A DNA stretch of 11,034 nt from Dehalococcoidia bacterium (GTDB lineage: Bacteria > Chloroflexota > Dehalococcoidia > GIF9 > AB-539-J10). Location of the stretch: NCBI GenBank assembly GCA_030603265.1, contig JAUVYD010000021.1, positions 1-11,034 on the forward strand. The letters are read 5' to 3'. The notes beneath the pieces were generated by a model. The model ran no database searches, was not told the DNA's origin, and worked only from the letters and a program-made list of their open reading frames with translations. The stretch's first letter is position 1. Each line of letters starts with the position of its first letter. Positions 1 through 6,368 of the stretch are shown in pieces. The translations under genes were made by a program, and so were the position numbers.

Positions 1-171
1 AGCTGGCTCCATCCGATATTGAAGAGAAACCTGTGCTTCGCAGCAAACCCCGAGCGGACACTTTACCACCATGTGCGAGCCGTTGTCAAAGCCTTGTACT
101 CGTGCAAATCACTGGTGGCGCATCACGTCTCTTCTATTGTAGTGGTTATGTGGTTCTCCACCGGGCCCGCG

Positions 172-612
172 CTACACCCCGAGCGCCCTGAGCCGCTGAG
201 GTCTCCTGCCGACTGTGGGTGCCAAACATCGATGGTCCTTGTCGTGCGGCAGCGCCGCCAGCTTGTCTCTGCCCCGGAGGAGGCACTCCTCTCTCAGTTC
301 GCACGCAGTCTCAACCAGTTCCACGGAACAACAAGGCTGTCGCACGTGCAGGGGACAACACCACCGACCCTCCGGACTCCCCGGATGACTCCCGGAGTAG
401 CGCCTCTTCCAGCGGTAGAACGTCTGAGGTGAACTGCCGAAGTGGCGGCACGTCAGCCCGGCGTTTTCGCCACGAGCGTGGTAGCGGTCAAACCGCTTCA
501 GACGCTGTCTCACCCTCTTCGATAGCCCCGTCAGACTCTCCAGACGCCTGTATTCGAGGGTCCGCTCGTACAGATATTCATAACCCGGCGATAGCAACGT
601 TGCATGTCTCAC
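172..612 (-). pseudogene. Decayed IS-type integrase/transposase, N-terminal HTH fragment
   Basis: The 146-residue reading frame looks like the N-terminal part of an IS481-like/integrase-core transposase. Residues about 11–45 (YEYLYERTLEYRRLE followed by a basic segment) lead into a helix-turn-helix region at about 45–75 with NAGLTCRHFG and QTFYRWKRRY, typical of the DNA-binding domain in these elements. A later ELREE...GRDKLAAL segment also matches the family pattern, but the stretch between is eroded (Cys- and Pro-rich, low similarity). The frame stops at 172, before any DDE catalytic domain, and I could not recover a continuation in bases 1–171, so the protein cannot be functional. The family assignment rests on recalled motifs, not a search. 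Bases 1–171 and 613–664 hold nothing else I can support. The fragment sits where rimP often lies, upstream of nusA. Confidence 0.6.
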
Positions 613-664
613 GTGTCACTCATCTGCCCGGGCAAGACAGAACCGCGAACACGGGAACAATCGA

Positions 665-694
665 TTGTGTTTTCGGGCCATTTCTTGCTATACT
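665..694 (+). promoter_or_regulatory. Sigma-70-type promoter for the nusA operon
   Basis: TTGTGT (665–670) and TATACT (689–694) are separated by 18 bases. The -10 box matches TATAAT at five of six positions, and the -35 box keeps the TTG core. The predicted transcript start is near 701, giving a leader of about 85 bases before nusA. No other good promoter pair was seen in the gap between the transposase remnant and nusA. Confidence 0.6.
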
Positions 695-724
695 CACAGG
701 TGTTTCTCCCTATACGCGCTGCAG

Positions 725-747
725 AAGTGGGTTCAGCCCACTTTTTT
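725..747 (+). terminator. Intrinsic terminator in the nusA leader (probable attenuator)
   Basis: AAGTGGG (725–731) and CCCACTT (737–743) form a perfect 7-bp stem around the loop TTCAG, followed immediately by more T (744–747, six T in a row from 742). This is a textbook intrinsic terminator shape. It lies downstream of the promoter at 665–694 and upstream of the nusA ribosome binding site, so it would stop transcripts after about 45 bases unless read through. It could instead end transcription arriving from upstream, but no intact upstream plus-strand gene is visible here. Confidence 0.7.
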
Positions 748-784
748 GTTGGTGTGCGTATTTGGCGGGCCGGAGGAAGCAACG

Positions 785-2254
785 ATGAAAACGGAGTTCA
801 TGGCAGCCATCACCCAACTGTCCTCCGAGCGTAACCTTCCCAAGGAAGTCATACTCGATGCACTAGAGGCCGCACTTGTTTCCGCATACAAGAAGGAGGT
901 GTTCTCGGCGGAACAGGACGTGGCCGTCAAGATCGACACAATCAGCGGGGACATCCGGGTGTACCTCGTCAAGACAGTCGCAGACCCTGTGACTGACACC
1001 GACAAGGAGATATCGCAGGCCGACGCACGCAAGATTCGCAAAGATGCCACGAGTGGAGACATCGTCGAGATTGAATCCACCCCCACAGGGGCGGGCCGCA
1101 TCGCCGCTCAGATTGCCCGCCAGGTGGTGCTTCAGCGCCTGAGGGAGGCAGAGCACCACGCTGCGTTCGAGCAGTTCGTTGGCAAAGAGGGCGAGATCGT
1201 GACCGGCACCGTTCACTTCGCTCAGCCCAATGCTGTATACGTAAGCCTTGGCAGGAGAGAGGCGATACTGCCGCTCAGCGAGCAACTGCCCAGCGAGCGG
1301 TATCACGCTGGTCAGCAACTCAAGTTCTATCTGCTGCAGGCAAGCCAGGAGGGCAGAGGCCCCAGGGTGATGCTCTCGCGAACCCACCCGAACCTGGTCC
1401 GGCGGCTCTTTGAGATTGAGATTCCCGAGATACATGGCGGAGTCGTCGAGATTCGCGCGGTAGCCCGTGATCCCGGACACAGGAGCAAGGTGGCCGTCTC
1501 AAGCCACCAGGAATCCATCGAGCCTGTGGGCTCTTGTCTTGGACCACGCGGCATACGCCTGCAGAGTGTCGTCAATAACCTCAACGGCGAGAAGATAGAC
1601 GTAGTGGAGTGGGATGAAGACCCCACAGTCTTCATTGCGAACTCTCTGAGTCCTGCACAAGTCGTCCAGATCTCCCTTGATGAAGTCCTCCGAACGGCAA
1701 CTGTCATTGTGCCTGACAAGCAGCTCTCGCTCGCCATCGGCCGTGGCGGCCAGAACGCACGCCTGGCAGCAAAACTGACCGGGTGGAGGATCGACATCAA
1801 GAGCAGTTCGGCCGCTGAGGTTGACCACACAAGTGTCCCCGACGAAGCCGAGAAGGCTGTGACTGAACTGGAGATTCCCGAGGAGCCCACCCCTGAACCG
1901 GAGGCCCCGAAGGAACAGCCCGTAGTTGTCGAGAAAGAGACCGTGCCCGAGGAACCCAAGGCGCAGGAAGAACCGCCGGTCGTAGCCGCGGCACCGTCGG
2001 AGCCGGCCGAATTCACGCCCATTGAGCCAGAGCCTTCGACGGATGAGGAGCCGGAACCCACGGGCGAGACACTGCAACAGCTGCTTGACAGCGAGGTGTT
2101 CAGGTTCGAGGATGACTCGGCGAAGCCAGGACAGTCAGTCCTTCGTTTTGCCGAAGACATACTGCCCAGAACCCGCGGAGGACCCCGGAACGACAGGGGC
2201 AGATCAAAGGGCAAGAAGAAGAAGACATATCACGAGCAACCGGATGAACCCTAG
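785..2254 (+). CDS. nusA: Transcription termination/antitermination factor NusA
   Basis: A 489-residue NusA that binds RNA polymerase and nascent RNA to tune pausing, intrinsic termination and antitermination. The N-terminal polymerase-binding domain covers about 1–125 (MAAITQLSSERNLPKEVILDALEAAL is the typical opening). An S1 domain follows at about 135–200 (GEIVTGTVHF). KH1 contains GSCLGPRGIRLQ (249–260) and KH2 contains LAIGRGGQNARLAAKLTG (316–333). Beyond residue 345 there is no E. coli-type acidic repeat domain. Instead there is a Pro/Glu-rich acidic tail (about 353–426), then a basic, lysine-rich end (462–480). The start ATG is chosen because GGAGGA (772–777) lies 7 bases upstream and the protein then begins like its family. 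An in-frame extension back to 665 would run through the promoter and terminator. It is the first gene of a plus-strand operon, and its end overlaps ylxR by 11 bases. Confidence 0.97.
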   Translation: MKTEFMAAITQLSSERNLPKEVILDALEAALVSAYKKEVFSAEQDVAVKIDTISGDIRVYLVKTVADPVTDTDKEISQADARKIRKDATSGDIVEIESTPTGAGRIAAQIARQVVLQRLREAEHHAAFEQFVGKEGEIVTGTVHFAQPNAVYVSLGRREAILPLSEQLPSERYHAGQQLKFYLLQASQEGRGPRVMLSRTHPNLVRRLFEIEIPEIHGGVVEIRAVARDPGHRSKVAVSSHQESIEPVGSCLGPRGIRLQSVVNNLNGEKIDVVEWDEDPTVFIANSLSPAQVVQISLDEVLRTATVIVPDKQLSLAIGRGGQNARLAAKLTGWRIDIKSSSAAEVDHTSVPDEAEKAVTELEIPEEPTPEPEAPKEQPVVVEKETVPEEPKAQEEPPVVAAAPSEPAEFTPIEPEPSTDEEPEPTGETLQQLLDSEVFRFEDDSAKPGQSVLRFAEDILPRTRGGPRNDRGRSKGKKKKTYHEQPDEP

Positions 2255-2567
2255 GCATGTACCGCAACGTACGTGTATCGTGTGCGGCGCGAAGAAAGAC
2301 AAGCGCCTGCTGATCAGAATTGTACGCACCCCCGATGCGGGGATTGCAGTTGACACCTCGGTCCGCGAGCAAGGTCGGGGTGCGTACGTGTGCGCCTCGA
2401 GTGAGTGCTGGAAACGCATTGCGAAGGGGGCTCGAATAGAGCGCGCTCTGCGAACAAGCCTTTCCGACACGGACCGAATGGCTCTGCTACAATGCGCAGG
2501 CAGGTTTCAGGAGTTGACCCTTGATGAGAAGACCCATAGCGCGCAGGAATACCAGGAAGAGAAATAG
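2244..2567 (+). CDS. ylxR: YlxR family RNA-binding protein (DUF448, RnpM-like)
   Basis: A 107-residue small basic protein of the YlxR family, usually encoded between nusA and infB. The diagnostic features are the N-terminal RTCIVCGAKKDK segment, the RIVRTPD strand and the GRGAYVC motif followed by a Cys-containing helix (SSECWKRIAKGARIERAL). In Bacillus the homologue, renamed RnpM, has been linked to RNase P; that role is family knowledge and not shown here. ATG 2244 is chosen because the homologous region begins just after it (RHVPQRTCIVCG), and the longer frame upstream merely runs out of phase through nusA. The start lies within nusA and the end within infB, so translation of all three is probably coupled. 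The ylxQ (L7Ae-like) gene that often follows ylxR in Firmicutes is absent. Confidence 0.92.
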   Translation: MNPRHVPQRTCIVCGAKKDKRLLIRIVRTPDAGIAVDTSVREQGRGAYVCASSECWKRIAKGARIERALRTSLSDTDRMALLQCAGRFQELTLDEKTHSAQEYQEEK

Positions 2568-4341
2568 ACCGGCCCCACGACAAGCACCCCAGAGGGTCGA
2601 AAGCGGCCGCACTGTCGTCCAGCAAGTGGAGCTGAGCACCAGCTCCATGACAGTAAAGCAATTGGCAGGGACGCTCCAGGTGGACGTGGCGCGCGTGGTC
2701 AAGCAGCTCATGCGGCGCGGCATCATGGCGAACGTCAATGAGGTGGTTGACTTCGAGACGGCAGGGCGTGTCTCTCAAGACCTCGGCTTCCAGGTCCTCA
2801 TCCGGAAGCAGCAGGTTGCCACTTCCGACAAGAAGACCGAGCGGAGTGAGACACTTGCACAACGGCCCCCCGTCGTGACAATCATGGGGCACGTTGATCA
2901 TGGCAAGACCACGCTGCTTGACAATATCAGGAATACGAACGTAACGGCCCAGGAAGCAGGGGCAATAACGCAGCACATGGGTGCGTACCAGAGTACCGTA
3001 AATGACCGCACTATCACTTTCCTTGACACTCCGGGACACCGGGCCTTCACTGAGATGCGGGCACGGGGTGCTCATGCGACCGACATCGTGGTTCTCGTAG
3101 TGGCGGCTGACGACGGCGTCATGCCTCAGACACGAGAGGCAATCGACCACGCCAAGGCCGCAGCAGTCCCAATCGTCGTCGCAATCAACAAGACCGACAG
3201 GCCCGAGGCGAATATCGACCGCACAAAGCAGCAACTGGTTGAGGCCGGGCTCGTCATCGAGGAGTGGGGAGGGGATACCGTGTGCGTCCCCGTATCGGCC
3301 AAGACCGGTGACGGCGTGGTCGAACTGCTTGAGAACCTGTTCCTCGTGGCCGACATCCTGGACCTCCAGGCTGACCCCACCGGCAATGCAGAGGGCGTCG
3401 TCATCGAGTCCCAGATGGACAAGGCACGTGGTTCGCTCGCAACGCTCCTCGTGCAGAAAGGCACACTGAGCATTGGTGATGCTGTGGTTGCAGGCAGTGT
3501 GTGGGGCAAAATCAAGGCAATGTTCGACGATCAGGGAAGACGCATCACCTCCGCCGGGCCTTCTGCGCCCGCCGAGGTTCTGGGCCTTAGCGGAGTACCT
3601 CTGGCCGGAGTACTGTTCAGCGTGTACTCGGATGACAAGCAGGCTCGCACTATTGCAGAGGAACGTCAGCAGAGTGCCGGCGCTGCCCGGCTGAGTCTCA
3701 GCGCCCTGTCGAGTCAGATAGGCGAGGGTCAGATCAAGGAACTGAACATCATCCTCAAGACCGATGTGCAGGGAAGCATTGCGCCGATTAGAACGAGCAT
3801 TGAGCAACTCAGCACAGAGGAAGTACGAGCGAGAATCGTCCATGCCGCGAGTGGCGCGATAACGGAGTCCGACATCGTCCTTGCGTCGGCATACAAGGGA
3901 ATCATCATCGGCTTCAACACGAAGCCTGCTCCCGGTGTGCAACAACTGGCTGATGACGCGGGCGTCGGCATCCAGCGATACGACATCGTCTATCGCCTCG
4001 AGGAGGACATGGCAGCCGCCCTCAAAGGCATGCTCAAGCCGACCTACGTGGACGTCCTGGGCGGTCGTGCCGAAGTGCGAGCCGTCTTCCCCGGCGGAAA
4101 GCAAGGCAAGATCGCCGGCCTGTTCGTCAGAGAGGGAAGAGTGTGGCGAGGCGCCACAAAGGTGCAGGTTGTGCGCGGCGGGGAGGTCGTGGCCGAACCA
4201 CAGATTACGAGCCTCCGGCGCTTCAAGGACAACGTCAACGAGGTCAATGCTGGTCTGGAGTGCGGAGTCGGCTTCGACCCCTTCGGGGACATGCAGGTGG
4301 GCGACATCATCGAACTCTACCGGCGAGAAAAGGCCAGCTAG
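2524..4341 (+). CDS. infB: Translation initiation factor IF-2
   Basis: A 605-residue IF-2, the GTPase that places initiator fMet-tRNA on the 30S subunit and promotes subunit joining. The G-domain motifs are all present: GHVDHGKT (122–129), DTPGH (168–172), NKTD (222–225) and SAKTG (258–262). The remainder carries the beta-barrel domain II, linker and C-terminal initiator-tRNA-binding domain, ending VGDIIELY. A short IF-2N module (MTVKQLAGTLQ, from about residue 42) is preceded by a strongly basic stretch. The long N-terminal extension of enteric IF-2 is missing, giving a compact form like that of several Chloroflexota and Gram-positive bacteria. The sequence reads TTG-ATG at 2521–2526, so either codon could start; AGGAG at 2509–2513 serves both and ATG is preferred. 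The first 44 bases overlap ylxR. Confidence 0.97.
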   Translation: MRRPIARRNTRKRNRPAPRQAPQRVESGRTVVQQVELSTSSMTVKQLAGTLQVDVARVVKQLMRRGIMANVNEVVDFETAGRVSQDLGFQVLIRKQQVATSDKKTERSETLAQRPPVVTIMGHVDHGKTTLLDNIRNTNVTAQEAGAITQHMGAYQSTVNDRTITFLDTPGHRAFTEMRARGAHATDIVVLVVAADDGVMPQTREAIDHAKAAAVPIVVAINKTDRPEANIDRTKQQLVEAGLVIEEWGGDTVCVPVSAKTGDGVVELLENLFLVADILDLQADPTGNAEGVVIESQMDKARGSLATLLVQKGTLSIGDAVVAGSVWGKIKAMFDDQGRRITSAGPSAPAEVLGLSGVPLAGVLFSVYSDDKQARTIAEERQQSAGAARLSLSALSSQIGEGQIKELNIILKTDVQGSIAPIRTSIEQLSTEEVRARIVHAASGAITESDIVLASAYKGIIIGFNTKPAPGVQQLADDAGVGIQRYDIVYRLEEDMAAALKGMLKPTYVDVLGGRAEVRAVFPGGKQGKIAGLFVREGRVWRGATKVQVVRGGEVVAEPQITSLRRFKDNVNEVNAGLECGVGFDPFGDMQVGDIIELYRREKAS

Positions 4342-4402
4342 CGCGCCGGCGCATCGGTCTACCTCTGTGGACTGACACGGCTGGCTGCGATGGGAGGCTG
4401 AT

Positions 4403-4750
4403 GTGTCCAGACGAACGCAGCGACTCAATCGGGCCATTCAGCAGGAAATCAGCCGGATTCTTGAGAAGGACATCAATGACCCGCGGCTCTCCGGCCTCAT
4501 CTCGATAACCGGGGTCTTGATCTCCGAGGACCTGCGACACGTGAGAGTATACGTCAGCATCCTGGGAGACGAGGAGGCTCGAACCCAGGCTCTCAAGGGA
4601 TTCGCAGCCGCCTCGGGATTCATCAAGAAGGAAGTCGCCACGAATCTCAGGATGAGACATGCGCCCGATTTCGCCTTCGAATACGACGACTCCATCGAGC
4701 GTGGGACTGAAGTGCTCCAGATTATGGAAGACCTCGCCAGGGAGCCCTAG
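4403..4750 (+). CDS. rbfA: 30S ribosome-binding factor RbfA
   Basis: A 115-residue RbfA, a single KH-like-domain protein that binds the 30S subunit and assists late 16S rRNA maturation. The family pattern is clear: an N-terminal helix with RLNRAIQQEISRILEKDINDPRL, a strand pair ending in DLRHVRVYVSILGDE, a second helix, then RHAPDFAFEYDDSIERG and a closing helix. The start is GTG at 4403 with GGGAGG (4392–4397) five bases upstream. The 61-base gap after infB shows no promoter or terminator, so it is read as the last visible gene of the nusA operon. It ends 11 bases before the stop of the convergent minus-strand dehydratase-like gene. Length is close to the usual 110–135 residues. Confidence 0.95.
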   Translation: MSRRTQRLNRAIQQEISRILEKDINDPRLSGLISITGVLISEDLRHVRVYVSILGDEEARTQALKGFAAASGFIKKEVATNLRMRHAPDFAFEYDDSIERGTEVLQIMEDLAREP

Positions 4751-4761
4751 TCAGCGGTTCT

Positions 4762-6189
4762 CTACTCCACACCACACAGGCGGAGTGCGGCCTTCTGCTT
4801 CATCTTGAGATTCGTCTGTCTGGCGATCATGATGCGCTGCGCCTGGGGCGAACCTGCTCCATGCATCGACTCCGGCAGATAACACACAGCTCCCAGCCCC
4901 ATGGTGAGACCCTCAATGAGTCTGATCACTCGCATTCTGTCTTCCGCAGACACGCCCTCAACTCCCTTCATGTACTTCGCCACGTACTTGCCAATCCGGG
5001 GGTGTCTGAAGTCCTTCTCCGAAGGCAAGGTTACAACGACACCACCCGCTATCTCCTGTGCCATCCGCGCCAGCTCGTAGGGCACCTGCGTCACGTGTAG
5101 CTTGGTAATGTTGGCCATGAGCGAGTTGACATAGTAGGTTCCTGACGGCTCGGCAGTACCCTCATACGCGCACGCGAGGCTGCAACAGAAGATGGTTTCA
5201 TTCAGATGGTTCATCTGGACAATCTTGTCCCTGACGTGAGGCGCCTCGGATATTCCGTTGTATTCGGCAATCGTCTGCGTGGCCCCGATCAGCACGTCCC
5301 CCATGCCTGACTTGCAGGCGTAGCTCTGGCGGTGGTACGAGGCGAACTTCTCAACGAGCCCGGCGGCGAACTCGTACTCCCGGTACATGAACACGCGCTC
5401 CCAGGGAACGAACACATCGTCGAAAACCATCAGGCACTCATGCCCTCCATAGAAGAGATTTCCCACGTCGAAGGTCTTCCCTTCCAGTTTTCGGGTGTCG
5501 CTTGGCTGTCGCCCGTAGATGTACACAACTCCCTTCGAATCGCTGGGAATGGCGAAGGATATTGCGTAGTCCTTGTCCTCTTCCCGCATCGCGCGGGTCG
5601 GCACAACAATGATCTCGTGTGAGTTCAACGCCCCGGTCTGGTGGAGCTTCGCCCCTCTCACGACGATTCCGTCCTCCTCTTCTCGCACAACGTGCAGATA
5701 CAAGTCCGGGTCCGCCTGCTGAGCCGGCCGCAACCTCCGGTCCCCCTTGGAATCCGTCATTGCCGCATCACAGACGAGGTCCTCATCCTGCACGTACCTC
5801 AAGTACTTCAGGAATCTCTCATAGTAGGGGGTCCCATGCTTGCGGTCGATGTCGTACGTCACAACCGAGAGCGTATTGAGGGCGTCCATGCCGGCGCAGC
5901 GCTGGAAACAGGTGCCTGTGTAGGCCCCCATCAGTCTCCCCATCCTGGACTTCTGCACCAGGTCAGCGGCGCTCTGATGGATATGGGTGAAGCGATTGAT
6001 GCGTTTCCCCGTGAGATGCGATGTCGCCGTCATGATCTCGCCCTGTGCGAGTTCGTACGTGGCCGCAACCGCATTCATCGACGGTCTGACAAGCGGATGG
6101 TCAACGATATCGGTCATCCGTTCCCCGAACATGTAGACCTCAAAGTTGAGGCGCCGAAGGCTGTCGATGTATTCCTGTTTCGTCTTCAT
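4762..6189 (-). CDS. abfD: 4-hydroxybutyryl-CoA dehydratase/vinylacetyl-CoA isomerase-like protein
   Basis: A 475-residue member of the 4-hydroxyphenylacetate 3-hydroxylase/4-hydroxybutyryl-CoA dehydratase flavoprotein family, at the usual length. The clostridial AbfD type holds FAD and an oxygen-sensitive [4Fe-4S] cluster and converts 4-hydroxybutyryl-CoA to crotonyl-CoA. Many AbfD features are seen: CFQRC (Cys94 and Cys98, two cluster ligands), YHRQSY (His286 a ligand, Tyr290), Cys292 followed by Lys293, Glu251 in GGHE, and PESMHGAGSPQAQRI with Glu440. Retaining the cysteines argues against a plain hydroxylase. The His286–Cys292 spacing is one residue shorter than I recall for AbfD. The start is ATG with GGAGG six bases upstream. 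It is the last gene of the acyl-CoA operon, separated from the dehydrogenase by 179 bases. Exact substrate is unproven. Confidence 0.87.
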   Translation of the reverse strand: MKTKQEYIDSLRRLNFEVYMFGERMTDIVDHPLVRPSMNAVAATYELAQGEIMTATSHLTGKRINRFTHIHQSAADLVQKSRMGRLMGAYTGTCFQRCAGMDALNTLSVVTYDIDRKHGTPYYERFLKYLRYVQDEDLVCDAAMTDSKGDRRLRPAQQADPDLYLHVVREEEDGIVVRGAKLHQTGALNSHEIIVVPTRAMREEDKDYAISFAIPSDSKGVVYIYGRQPSDTRKLEGKTFDVGNLFYGGHECLMVFDDVFVPWERVFMYREYEFAAGLVEKFASYHRQSYACKSGMGDVLIGATQTIAEYNGISEAPHVRDKIVQMNHLNETIFCCSLACAYEGTAEPSGTYYVNSLMANITKLHVTQVPYELARMAQEIAGGVVVTLPSEKDFRHPRIGKYVAKYMKGVEGVSAEDRMRVIRLIEGLTMGLGAVCYLPESMHGAGSPQAQRIMIARQTNLKMKQKAALRLCGVE

Positions 6190-6221
6190 GCCTTACCTCC
6201 GTTCCGAACTCCGGGTGTGTA

Positions 6222-6307
6222 GCAACAGGCATGCTCCCTGCGCCGGGGCGCTGAGAAACGGAGCCACCTGACCTGACCCGTCCGGCTCCTCCTTGCTTGC
6301 CTGTTGC
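6222..6307 (-). repeat. Inverted repeats in the leader of the dehydratase-like gene
   Basis: GCAACAGGCA (6222–6231) has an exact 10-base reverse complement at 6298–6307. An overlapping pair, CTCCCTGC (6234–6241) and GCAGGGAG (6306–6313), is also exact over 8 bases. The right arms of the two pairs overlap at 6306–6307 and the two left arms are adjacent, so the RNA could form one or the other, or compete between them. The region lies directly before the minus-strand gene starting at 6189. Chance cannot be excluded. Confidence 0.35.
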
Positions 6308-6327
6308 AGGGAGAGGACGTGTAGGGC

Positions 6328-6366
6328 CACGGCTGGTGGCAGCCGTGTCGCTCAGGGCACAGCCCT
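6328..6366 (-). other. Tandem stem-loops after the acyl-CoA dehydrogenase gene
   Basis: Just after the stop of the gene ending at 6369, the minus-strand transcript can form AGGGC/GCCCT (6354–6366, loop of 3) and then CACGGCT/AGCCGTG (6328–6347, a perfect 7-bp stem with a 6-base loop). There is no T tract, so these are not clear intrinsic terminators. They could stabilise or partly attenuate the mRNA before the dehydratase-like gene. Confidence 0.4.
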
Positions 6367-6368
6367 CA

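Noticed and set aside
1..171. Possible transposase continuation on the minus strand (a GFDNGSHM segment recalls a DNGSEF motif)
   Set aside because: The match is a few residues, out of the expected order and spacing after the HTH domain; not enough to extend the pseudogene.
1327..2214. A 295-codon Ser-rich open frame on the minus strand, opposite nusA
   Set aside because: It is the reverse reading of the Glu/Pro-rich nusA tail (Glu and Pro codons read as Ser, Gly and Leu); no family likeness.
2314..4437. A 707-codon open frame on the minus strand, opposite infB
   Set aside because: It lies antisense to a certain infB gene, has no recognisable domain, and its composition (His/Leu/Asp-rich) is that of a shadow frame in GC-rich DNA.
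6193..6267. A 24-codon leader ORF (GTG start, TAA overlapping the ribosome site of the dehydratase-like gene)
   Set aside because: The ribosome site is poor (AAGGAGGA is about 19 bases away) and the peptide has no run of a regulatory amino acid; most likely chance.
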